Both the position numbers and the translations under genes were made by a program. Below are positions 47,601 through 56,196 of a stretch of 64,000 nt of DNA, piece by piece. Location of the stretch: positions 1 through 64,000 of the forward strand of contig CAJVXP010000001.1 in assembly GCA_913009685.1 (NCBI GenBank), in the 5' to 3' direction. This DNA comes from an uncultured Bacteroidota bacterium (GTDB lineage Bacteria > Bacteroidota > Bacteroidia > Bacteroidales > F082). The notes beneath the pieces were generated by a model. It did no database searches. It was not told the origin of the DNA and saw only the letters and a program-made list of their open reading frames with translations. Positions within the stretch are counted from its first letter, which is position 1, and the number at the start of each line of letters is the position of its first letter.

Positions 47601-47683
47601 GGGAACAGCTTATTGAAGCTACCGGAAACTTTGACATTGAAACGATAGAACAGTTGCTTCTGCACATAAAATCATATTTTTAA
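44645..47683 (+). CDS. TPR-PAS-containing membrane histidine kinase
   Basis: TPR repeats; TM; PAS ([34 protein letters not shown] ... [15 protein letters not shown]); [24 protein letters not shown]; ATGA overlap with the upstream gene. Confidence 0.93.
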   Translation: [1012 protein letters not shown]

Positions 47684-47697
47684 TACCAATTTGTACA

Positions 47698-48858
47698 ATG
47701 CAAGATACACAACAAAGACACAAAATACTGATTGTGGATGACATCCCTAAGAACATTCAGATTCTCGGCAACATCCTCTCAAAAGAAAATTATCAGATTG
47801 CCTATGCACAAAGCGGCGAACAAGCGCTTTCCATCACAAAACATCAGGCTTTTGACCTGATTCTGCTGGACATTATGATGCCCGAAATGAATGGTTTTGA
47901 AGTCTGTAAAGTATTGAAAGCAAATCCGCAAACCAGCGATATCCCTATTATTTTTCTAACGGCCAAAGCAGACATGAACAGCATTGTGAAAGGGTTTGTT
48001 GTTGGAGGACAGGATTACATTACCAAGCCTTTTAACGCATCGGAACTTTTGGCAAGAACTATCACACACATTCAACTTCACGAACAGAAACTCGCCCTCG
48101 CAGAAATGAATGAAAAATTAGAAGAGAAAGTCAAAGAACGCACACTGCAATTGGAGGAAGCGTACAAAAGGCTGAACCAGCTCGAAAAAGCAAAAACCGA
48201 TTTTCTAGCCATTATCAGCCACGAATTACGCACCCCCCTAAACGGTATCACCGGACTTACCACTCTCCTGAATCTCACATCGCTGACCGAGGAACAACAG
48301 CAATATATTCACTATCTCGAAGATGTGGCAAATCGGCTTACCCGTTTTTCGGAGACGGCATTGCTCATCACCGACCTTAGGACCAACAAAAACCAGCCTG
48401 ATTTTCTCCCCACACAGGTGAAATATATTATGGAAACTACGTTGCACCAGTTTGAAGAAAAAAACAAGGGAAAATACCGGTCTGTTCAGGTTAAAATGGC
48501 CAACGACGACCTTATGCTCGCTGCCAACACTACTCTGGTAAAAAAATCGCTGGAGATGCTAATGGAAAACGCTTGTAAGTTCGCCGGAACCGCGGCAGAA
48601 ATCCGGTTATCAGTATCAGCAACAAAAGAACACATCCTCCTTGTCTGTGAAGACAACGGACCTGGTTTCAGTATGGAATCCCAAAAACGTCTTTTCGAAC
48701 TTTTTTCCACGGGCGACATTTTGCACGAAGAAGGCACCGGCCTGTCGCTGGCAGCTATCAAACTTATTATGGACTACCACAATGGGAAAATAGAAGTCAG
48801 GAACAAAGAAGCGGGAGGTGCACAGATTAAGCTGATTTTTAACCGGTATGAGCAATAA
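47698..48858 (+). CDS. REC-histidine kinase hybrid (response regulator with C-terminal HisKA/HATPase)
   Basis: KILIVDDIPKNIQILGNIL ... LILLDIMMPEMNGFEVCKVLK ... DYITKPF; FLAIISHELRTPLNGITGL; VCEDNGPGFSMESQKRLFELFSTGDILHEEGTGLSLAAIKLIM. Confidence 0.93.
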   Translation: MQDTQQRHKILIVDDIPKNIQILGNILSKENYQIAYAQSGEQALSITKHQAFDLILLDIMMPEMNGFEVCKVLKANPQTSDIPIIFLTAKADMNSIVKGFVVGGQDYITKPFNASELLARTITHIQLHEQKLALAEMNEKLEEKVKERTLQLEEAYKRLNQLEKAKTDFLAIISHELRTPLNGITGLTTLLNLTSLTEEQQQYIHYLEDVANRLTRFSETALLITDLRTNKNQPDFLPTQVKYIMETTLHQFEEKNKGKYRSVQVKMANDDLMLAANTTLVKKSLEMLMENACKFAGTAAEIRLSVSATKEHILLVCEDNGPGFSMESQKRLFELFSTGDILHEEGTGLSLAAIKLIMDYHNGKIEVRNKEAGGAQIKLIFNRYEQ

Positions 48859-48905
48859 GCCCGGCTATTCATTAGTATTTTCATTCCCGTACCATTCCTT
48901 AGGCT

Positions 48906-48972
48906 TTTAATTTTAATATTCGTCTGTTTTTGGGTTTGGGATTTGTCTTTTCCGGTTTTATCCGTGTCAGGA
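48906..48972 (+). repeat. dispersed intergenic repeat, copy 3 (internally deleted)
   Basis: TTTTAATTTTAATATTCGTCTGTTTTT joined to GGGTTTGGGATTTGTCTTTTCCGGTTTTATCCGTGTCAGGA. Confidence 0.72.
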
Positions 48973-49063
48973 CTTGTGAGTCCGGTCTCATTTGTAAATT
49001 TTCGCCAAACGTGATTACGTCGAAATTTTTATCTTTGGACTTTATTTTTTTAAAAAAGAAATT

Positions 49064-49810
49064 ATGAATCTACTAACAGGAAAAGTTGCTCTCATAACAG
49101 GGGCAGCAAGGGGAATTGGCAAAGCTATCGCGCTCAGGTTTGCTGCCGAAGGTGCAGACATCGCCTTTAGCGATTTGAATTATGACGAGCACATGAGCGC
49201 TACGGAAGCAGAAATTGCTGCCATTGGGGTGAAAGCCAAAGGTTATGCCTCCAATGCAGCGTCGTTCTCCGATAGCGCGAAACTCATTACCGACATTATC
49301 AACGACTTTGGCAAGATTGATATTTTGGTCAACAATGCCGGCATCACCCGCGACAACCTGCTGCTGCGCATGACAGAACAGGATTGGGATGCCGTGCTGA
49401 CCGTCAACCTGAAATCGGCTTTCAACCTTACCAAATCAGTTCAGCGTTACATGATTAAGCAACGCGGAGGCTCCATTATCAACATGAGTTCGGTCGTTGG
49501 CGTTAACGGTAATGCAGGCCAGTCGAACTATTCCGCCTCTAAAGCGGGACTGATTGGCTTCACCAAATCCATTGCCCAGGAACTGGGTTCGAGAGGCATC
49601 CGCTGTAATGCAATTGCCCCGGGATTTATCGAAACAGAGATGACACACAAACTTCCGGACGATGTGCGCGAAGCATGGATTAAAACCATCCCGCTCCGCC
49701 GTGCAGGCAAGCCTGAGGATGTGGCTAATGTGGCTACTTTTCTTGCTTCGGAGCTCTCTTCTTATGTCAGCGGCCAGGTCATCAATGTTTGTGGCGGTAT
49801 GAGCACTTGA
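49064..49810 (+). CDS. fabG: 3-oxoacyl-[acyl-carrier-protein] reductase
   Basis: LLTGKVALITGAARGIGKAIALRFAAEGADIAFSDL; VNNAGITRDNLLLRMTEQDWDAVLTVNL; NYSASKAGLIGFTKS; AIAPGFIETEMT. Confidence 0.95.
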   Translation: MNLLTGKVALITGAARGIGKAIALRFAAEGADIAFSDLNYDEHMSATEAEIAAIGVKAKGYASNAASFSDSAKLITDIINDFGKIDILVNNAGITRDNLLLRMTEQDWDAVLTVNLKSAFNLTKSVQRYMIKQRGGSIINMSSVVGVNGNAGQSNYSASKAGLIGFTKSIAQELGSRGIRCNAIAPGFIETEMTHKLPDDVREAWIKTIPLRRAGKPEDVANVATFLASELSSYVSGQVINVCGGMST

Positions 49811-49936
49811 TTTTAGAAACTTTTTCGGCATTCACATCAGACAAAGCATCTCAAAAGAGTTGTTTTGTTTGATGCTTTAACAGCGTTTTATTTTACCTTT
49901 ACTTTAGCCAAAAAATCGTATCCCGCTACGCCTTTC

Positions 49937-50695
49937 ATGTTTTTCATCGTTTCAAAAATATTATCTTACCTTTTTCGCCCGGTTATCTGGCTGTTGATAC
50001 TGGCAGCCATTGCCCTTTTTCACAAAAACCCACGAAAAAGACGACAAAGTTTGTTGCTGGGATTTCTGATTCTGTTATTTTTTTCAAATACATTCATCGT
50101 TACAAAAATCACCAGTCTGTGGGCTATCACCCCTTCTCACGTTACCCGGACGTATGATGTGGGCGTCGTCCTCGGAGGCGGAACCGTTTCTTATGAGAAA
50201 GAATACAACAGGGTTACTTACAAAGGCGACATTGACAGATTGTTGCAGGCAATTACGCTTTATGAAGACGGAAAAATTAAAAAAATCCTTGTTACAGGTG
50301 CTTCGGGAAACCTAATATATACTCATCTGAAAGAGGCAAAACTGTTACGGTCATTTTTGTTAAAAATCGGCATTCCAAAGGGGAGCATCTTAATGGATAC
50401 TCTTGCCGAAAACACACATGAAAATGCCGTTTACACGAAAAGGATTCTGGAGCAACATCCGCGTATCCGGTCGGTATTGCTCATAACCTCCTCTCTGCAC
50501 ATGCGCCGCGCCATGGCCTGCTTTCGCCATGAGGGAATCAGCGTGCAGCCTTATGCTACCAACCTTATCAATTCAGAAACACACTGGAATGTGGAATACC
50601 TGCTTATTCCAAACGCCTCCAATTTCCTCATTTGGGACGGCGCAATTCATGAAATGCTGGGATACGGCGTTTATAAAATCATGGGGTACATTTAA
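49937..50695 (+). CDS. YdcF/DUF218 family protein
   Basis: Two TM helices; VGVVLGGGTVSYEKEYNRVTYKGDIDRLLQAITLYEDGKIKKILVTGASG ... DTLAENTHENAVYTKRIL ... VLLITSSLHMRRAMACF; start moved to ATG 49937. Confidence 0.92.
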   Translation: MFFIVSKILSYLFRPVIWLLILAAIALFHKNPRKRRQSLLLGFLILLFFSNTFIVTKITSLWAITPSHVTRTYDVGVVLGGGTVSYEKEYNRVTYKGDIDRLLQAITLYEDGKIKKILVTGASGNLIYTHLKEAKLLRSFLLKIGIPKGSILMDTLAENTHENAVYTKRILEQHPRIRSVLLITSSLHMRRAMACFRHEGISVQPYATNLINSETHWNVEYLLIPNASNFLIWDGAIHEMLGYGVYKIMGYI

Positions 50696-50708
50696 AGAAA
50701 ACACCAAC

Positions 50709-51947
50709 ATGGCAGACACACTTTTTTATCTGATTATCGGAATAATAATTTTTGACTTCCTGCTGGAGAGATGGCTTGATTACCTCAACCTAAAGCATTT
50801 CAAACATGAACTACCCCGGGAACTTACAGGCATCTACGATCATTCCAAATATGAAAAATCACAGCAATACCTGAAAGCCAACAGCCGTTTCTCCATGATT
50901 AGTGCTACTTTTTCTTTCTTTCTGATAATGTTTATGTTAAGCTTCGGGGGATTTTCTTTTTTAGACGAATTAGTAAAAGAAATCAGTCAGAATACTTTTA
51001 TCAGAAGCGTCCTGTTTTTCGGCATTTTGGGTCTCGGCGCCGATCTGTTGTCGCTACCGTTTCAGTTGTACGATACCTTTGTGATTGAAGAGAAATTCGG
51101 ATTTAACAAAACAACGGTTCTTGTTTTTGTAACCGACAAACTGAAATTATGGATTGTGGGCGGGCTCATTGGCGGGGGGCTACTGCTGTTTCTTCAGTGG
51201 GCACAGGCCGTCGGCGGTCCGGGTTTCTGGCTGATTGCATTGGGAGGCATTGGCCTTTTCACGATTTTTATGGCCACATTCTACACCAGCCTTATCGTAC
51301 CGTTATTCAACAAACTTACACCTTTGGAGGATGGTGAGCTAAAAACAGCCATTGAGGCCTTGGCAAGACAAGCTGATTTTAAACTTACCAATGTTTATGT
51401 GATGGATGGTTCAAAAAGAAGTACCAAAGCCAACGCCTATTTCAGCGGACTGGGGCCAAAGAAAAAAATCATTCTTTATGATACGCTTATTCAGGAATTG
51501 GAAACGGAAGAGGTGGTTGCTGTCCTGGCACACGAAATAGGCCATTATCGCAAAAAACACATTTACAAAAGTCTGGTCATGTCGCTAATCCAGCTTTTTA
51601 TCATGACCTTTTTGCTGGGAAAAGCATTAGCAATACCACAGTTTTCGCAGGCACTCGGAGCACAGCAGATGAGTTTCTACATGGGATTGCTTGCCTTTGC
51701 CCTACTCTACTCTCCCATATCTTTTATCCTCAATATTTTTACGAACCTTTTCTCGCGCAGGCATGAGTATCAGGCCGATGCATACGCCACACAACAGAAG
51801 CTCGGAAAAAGTCTGGTCAGCGCCTTGATAAAACTTTCGGTTTCGAGTCTGAGCAACCTTCAGCCGCATCCGCTCTATTTGTTTTTCCATTACTCGCATC
51901 CCACACTGTTACAGCGAAAGAAAGCCATCGAAGAACAGGGCAGTTAA
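50709..51947 (+). CDS. M48 family metallopeptidase (Ste24/CAAX prenyl protease-like)
   Basis: HEIGH zinc motif in VVAVLAHEIGHYRKKHIYK; NVYVMDGSKRSTKANAYFSGLGPKKKIILYDTLI; HEYQADAYA; start moved to ATG 50709. Confidence 0.93.
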   Translation: MADTLFYLIIGIIIFDFLLERWLDYLNLKHFKHELPRELTGIYDHSKYEKSQQYLKANSRFSMISATFSFFLIMFMLSFGGFSFLDELVKEISQNTFIRSVLFFGILGLGADLLSLPFQLYDTFVIEEKFGFNKTTVLVFVTDKLKLWIVGGLIGGGLLLFLQWAQAVGGPGFWLIALGGIGLFTIFMATFYTSLIVPLFNKLTPLEDGELKTAIEALARQADFKLTNVYVMDGSKRSTKANAYFSGLGPKKKIILYDTLIQELETEEVVAVLAHEIGHYRKKHIYKSLVMSLIQLFIMTFLLGKALAIPQFSQALGAQQMSFYMGLLAFALLYSPISFILNIFTNLFSRRHEYQADAYATQQKLGKSLVSALIKLSVSSLSNLQPHPLYLFFHYSHPTLLQRKKAIEEQGS

Positions 51948-51966
51948 GTTATTTCGTTACAAACCC

Positions 51967-52785
51967 TTAGTACGAGGCTTTTCTGAACATGAAAAAAGTA
52001 AGGATTGTCTTTATAACGATTTTAAAATCGGTCCAGGGATTAGCAATCATGGCATACTGGTTGTCCAGCGCAATTCTCTCTTCCGGATTATGCACATCGG
52101 CTGAGCGAATCTGCCACAGCCCGGTAATGCCGGCGGGAGCCAGGAAACGATAAGACCATTCGTCTGTTGTCAGATGTTCCGCTTCATAGAGCGGCAAAGG
52201 ACGATTCCCGACCACAGACATGTCACCTCTAAGCACGTTATAAAATTGAGGTATCTCATCAAGATGAAACTGACGGAGAATCCTGCCCACTTTTGTTATG
52301 CGCGGGTCATCCTTCATTTTAAAGAAAGTATTCTGTAGTAGTTCCTGTTTCCGTAACCGAAGATACTTGTTTTCACAAATCTCAACCCCATCAATAAACA
52401 AAATCGGAGAACATGGTTTTCCAAGTCGCTGACAATCAGAACATTCCTCAAATTTATATTCCACATCGTTTATATGGTATTCCTTTTGTTCTTCTTTCAG
52501 ATACTCATTAAGGCTGGAAAGCCCTGATAATTTTTTGTCGGCATCAAACACCATAGTCCGAAACTTATAGAAGGTAAACATATCATAGCCCGTTCCTACC
52601 CGCCTTTGAAAATAGATAATCGGCCCCTTACTTTCCAGCTTTATCGCAATAATTATAAGCAAAATGAATGGAGAAAAGAAAACAAGCGCCAACGATGAGA
52701 AAATAAGGTCAAAAGCTCTCTTTGCCCAACCTATCCTATAGTTAAGATACTCTTTTCCCTCTTTATCCTTTGCTTTCGTTTTCAA
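51967..52785 (-). CDS. undecaprenyl-phosphate sugar phosphotransferase-type sugar transferase
   Basis: KRAFDLIFSSLALVFFSPFILLIIIAIKLESKGPIIYFQRRVGTGYDMFTFYKFRTM ... LDEIPQFYNVLRGDMSVVGNRPLP ... APAGITGLWQI. Confidence 0.93.
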   Translation of the reverse strand: MKTKAKDKEGKEYLNYRIGWAKRAFDLIFSSLALVFFSPFILLIIIAIKLESKGPIIYFQRRVGTGYDMFTFYKFRTMVFDADKKLSGLSSLNEYLKEEQKEYHINDVEYKFEECSDCQRLGKPCSPILFIDGVEICENKYLRLRKQELLQNTFFKMKDDPRITKVGRILRQFHLDEIPQFYNVLRGDMSVVGNRPLPLYEAEHLTTDEWSYRFLAPAGITGLWQIRSADVHNPEERIALDNQYAMIANPWTDFKIVIKTILTFFMFRKASY

Positions 52786-52825
52786 GGTACAAAATTCAAA
52801 TTATAAAAATCTAAAAGCCCTACCG

Positions 52826-53857
52826 TCATTGCCGGTGATAAAAAAATTGATGGGTATCGAATCCTTGTTGTTCAAGAACAGATTTGATACTCCGGACAAA
52901 CCTAATTATTTCTTCCATTGAAACAGAGAAGGTAACACCATAATTTATCACCTTTTTTTTGTTAATAAGTAGTTCGCCAACATAAGGCTCTGATTTACTG
53001 TATGTCTCTGTATGGTTAATGTTGGGCTCAAGATAAAAAATATCGCTTACCGAAGACGAGCTGGCAATACCGACCCACTCAAAATTTTGGGAGCTACCCC
53101 GCAACGCAAAAACAGGCCCACCACTAATACCCCGGTTAAAAATGGCATTAGTAAGAAAAAAACCATCTTTATTGTTTTCCGGCTTGCTGACAATTCCGCT
53201 ACCTGCCATTTTGTAACCCTTTGGAAAACCCATAACATAAATAAAAGTACCCCAGTCCAAATCGGAAGATTTTCCAACCGGAAAAGGCATCACCCGTACA
53301 TCTTCTTCCGGATAAATAGTGGCCTTGAGCAAAGCAAGGTCATGTACGTCATCCGTAGCGATCAACTTCAAATTTGGATTATTTAATCCCACTGCATAGT
53401 TCTTCTGCTTAATCTTTATAGAGATATTTCTGATAATACCGTAAGAATCGGGAAAGTAGGTTATGGTAGTATCGGGAAAACTCACCACATGTGCGCAGGT
53501 GAGCAGAGCAACTTTATCATTATCAACATAAACAACAGATGCTGTTCCAAGTACCGAATGATCAGAAACAGTATGCGAAGCAGCATAATCATCCACGTTT
53601 CCCTTTTTAAGTTTTTCCAATGTTATGTGTGCGTTTCTGTCAAAAGTGTATGACGCATAAAAGGCAATAATATTAAGCCGGTATATGGATTGGGATATTT
53701 TGTCCAATACAGATGAAGCACCCCGAACCGGAGGCCCGGTGTCATATCGCTCACCTGCCTGATAGGTAGCTTTTGCCGGAGGATAGCTCTGTCGCGAACA
53801 CGACCCGTTGGCAAAAACCAAAAGCAGAAGAAGAAAAACAGATGAAAAATATTTCAT
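52826..53857 (-). CDS. lipoprotein trypsin-like serine protease
   Basis: Lipobox LVFANGSCSRQ; catalytic-type motifs LLTCAHVVSF, DVHDLALLKA, NRGISGGPVFALRG; start assigned to MKYFSSV at 53857. Confidence 0.83.
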   Translation of the reverse strand: MKYFSSVFLLLLLVFANGSCSRQSYPPAKATYQAGERYDTGPPVRGASSVLDKISQSIYRLNIIAFYASYTFDRNAHITLEKLKKGNVDDYAASHTVSDHSVLGTASVVYVDNDKVALLTCAHVVSFPDTTITYFPDSYGIIRNISIKIKQKNYAVGLNNPNLKLIATDDVHDLALLKATIYPEEDVRVMPFPVGKSSDLDWGTFIYVMGFPKGYKMAGSGIVSKPENNKDGFFLTNAIFNRGISGGPVFALRGSSQNFEWVGIASSSSVSDIFYLEPNINHTETYSKSEPYVGELLINKKKVINYGVTFSVSMEEIIRFVRSIKSVLEQQGFDTHQFFYHRQ

Positions 53858-53859
53858 GT

Positions 53860-54663
53860 TTATAAGTCGCGGTTTTTTAAGAACAAATAAGTAATTAGCA
53901 CAAACAGAACAGAATATCCCAAACACACGCCCACATCAAGCCACGATATGTATTCTCTGAAATTGACACCAAAAAGCTTCATAAGAGAGGAATTTGGCAC
54001 ATCAATCAGATGTGCTGTTATCCTGACCGGAAGAAAACGCGCAGCCCCGTCCGGTAGCCGGAAAGCAATAATGGGCTCAACGACATAATAATAGAGTGCA
54101 AACAGACCTATGGTCAACCCCTGCTTTTGCAAAACAAACGCAAACATCAAAGCTGTCAGCAAAAAAGTAAATACCTCGAGAAAATAGGCCGGCACAAAAT
54201 ACATTTTTGAAAAAACAAGCGATGTCGTAATATGTTCTGTATGAGTCAGCCCCAAAAGAAATGCCGTCAAAAACAAAATCAAGGTAACAAACAATGAGAT
54301 GAAAAGGACAAACAGCACTTTGGAGAACAAAAATTCAACCCGGCTCATCCCCGACATAACATTTTGCCGAATGGTTTTGTAGCCGAATTCGTTGGTAATA
54401 AAAATGATGACAATAAGTGCCAGAAATATCTTGAAAAAACCTGCCAGAAAGGCCAGGTTATGCCAGACAAAAGGAAAACTATAAAGTGAGAAACCGGGAA
54501 TCGCAACGGGCGAATTTTTCCCCACATTGGTCACCACTTTGTTTATAAACGCTTCCGCGCCCGTAAAAACAAGCACCACAAGTACCACGTACAAGGCGCT
54601 CAGCACCCAAAAGGTACGGTTATGGAAATATTTCCGGAAATCTATTTTTATCAGTCTATTCAT
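53860..54663 (-). CDS. ABC-2 type transporter permease
   Basis: Multiple TM segments; IFITNEFGYKTIRQNVMSGMSRVEFLFSKVLFVLFISLFVTLILF. Confidence 0.88.
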   Translation of the reverse strand: MNRLIKIDFRKYFHNRTFWVLSALYVVLVVLVFTGAEAFINKVVTNVGKNSPVAIPGFSLYSFPFVWHNLAFLAGFFKIFLALIVIIFITNEFGYKTIRQNVMSGMSRVEFLFSKVLFVLFISLFVTLILFLTAFLLGLTHTEHITTSLVFSKMYFVPAYFLEVFTFLLTALMFAFVLQKQGLTIGLFALYYYVVEPIIAFRLPDGAARFLPVRITAHLIDVPNSSLMKLFGVNFREYISWLDVGVCLGYSVLFVLITYLFLKNRDL

Positions 54664-54665
54664 GG

Positions 54666-55559
54666 TTAATCGGATAAGAGTTCAAGAAAATATTTCTCTA
54701 AGCTTTTGTTGCGGCCTGCCAAATGAGTCAGATAGATCCCCTGCTCAGATAGTTTTTTGTTCAGCAACTCAGGGGTAAGACCTTCGTGAACACCCAGCAC
54801 AAAAAATCCATTTTGTTTTTTAATGGTTTTCACCTGTGGCATTTGCAAAAGCATCGTTTCGAGCAGCATCATGTCTTTGGCTGCCACCTCCAAACTCAAA
54901 GCGCCTTCCAACACTTCATCCACCGGTCCGGCATAGCGTTTTTTGCCTTTTTCAAGGACCAGCACATGAGAGCACACCTTTTCCACTTCGTCCAGCAAGT
55001 GGCTGGCCAGCACAATAGTAACCCCACCCTGAGCCACCTCTATAATAAGATTTCTGATATCGGCTATACCTTTCGGATCAAGACCGTTGGTCGGTTCATC
55101 CAAAATCAGCACATCGGGGTTCCCCAGCATAGCTGCCGCAATAGCGAGACGTTGTTTCATCCCCAGCGAAAAGGTGCTGTATTTGTACAATTTCCGTTCC
55201 GAGAGATGAACCATTTCCAGCACTTCATCTATTTCACCATAATGAACGCCCCGGATATCGGCAACAATTTTCAGGTTGTCAACAGCCGTCATATAAGGAT
55301 AAAACAAAGGTTGTTCCAGCAGAGCGCCGATACGTTTGCGCAAAGCAGAATCAGGCTTTTGTCCAAACCAAAAATATTCGCCGTTATCGGCTTTAATAAT
55401 ATCGAGTAAAATGCCTAAGGTTGTTGTTTTTCCACTGCCGTTAGGTCCCAGGATACCAAAAACGCTACCTTTCTCTACTGTTAGAGAAAGTGAATCCAGT
55501 GCTTTCAGCCGGCCATAGGATTTACTCAGATTCCGAATTTCAAGTATTTCTTTTTTCAA
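54666..55559 (-). CDS. ABC transporter ATP-binding protein
   Basis: LGPNGSGKTTTLGILLDIIKADNGEYFWFG; FSLGMKQRLAIAAAMLGNPDVLILDEPTNGLDPKGI. Confidence 0.96.
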   Translation of the reverse strand: MKKEILEIRNLSKSYGRLKALDSLSLTVEKGSVFGILGPNGSGKTTTLGILLDIIKADNGEYFWFGQKPDSALRKRIGALLEQPLFYPYMTAVDNLKIVADIRGVHYGEIDEVLEMVHLSERKLYKYSTFSLGMKQRLAIAAAMLGNPDVLILDEPTNGLDPKGIADIRNLIIEVAQGGVTIVLASHLLDEVEKVCSHVLVLEKGKKRYAGPVDEVLEGALSLEVAAKDMMLLETMLLQMPQVKTIKKQNGFFVLGVHEGLTPELLNKKLSEQGIYLTHLAGRNKSLEKYFLELLSD

Positions 55560-55686
55560 AACAGTTTCTTTATGTATTTCTGACGTAAAAAGTGAAAAAT
55601 TATTACAATAGTAGTGAAAAAACAGGCCGAATAGACAATATTACATACCTTTGCCGCCCAAATTAATTCTTTATTAACAAAATATT

Positions 55687-56193
55687 ATGAAAGTAGAAAA
55701 AAATAAGGTCGTTACCATGACCTATACCTTACACCTCAATGACGAGCAGGGAGAAGTAATCCAGAAAGTTGACGAAAGCAAACCTTTTGTTCAAATGTTT
55801 GGAGTAGGCGCTTTACTTCCGGCTTTTGAAAATAACCTTACCGGATTGGAAGAAGGAGATACCTTTGGCTTTGCACTTGCTGCAGAGGAAGGTTACGGAG
55901 ATCCTTCGGATGAAGCAATACTGAAACTTGAAAAGAATATCTTTGAAGTTGAGGATGTTGTAGATACCGAGATGGTTGCCGTTGGGAAAATGATTACCAT
56001 GCAGGACAACAATGGAAATCCCATTGACGGAAAAGTTCTTGCTGTTGAAGATGACAGTGTCATCATGGATTTTAACCATCCTTTGGCGGGCGAAAGCCTC
56101 TATTTTAGCGGTTCCATTCTGAATGTTCGCGATGCATCGGAAGAGGAACTGTCGCACGGCCACGTTCACGGAGCCGGTGGTCATCATCATTAA
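55687..56193 (+). CDS. FKBP-type peptidyl-prolyl cis-trans isomerase (SlyD-like)
   Basis: MTYTLHLNDEQGEVIQKVDESKPFVQMFGVGALLPAFENNLTGLEEGDTFGFALAAEEGYGDPSDEAI; His-rich C-terminus HGHVHGAGGHHH. Confidence 0.94.
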   Translation: MKVEKNKVVTMTYTLHLNDEQGEVIQKVDESKPFVQMFGVGALLPAFENNLTGLEEGDTFGFALAAEEGYGDPSDEAILKLEKNIFEVEDVVDTEMVAVGKMITMQDNNGNPIDGKVLAVEDDSVIMDFNHPLAGESLYFSGSILNVRDASEEELSHGHVHGAGGHHH

Positions 56194-56196
56194 AAA

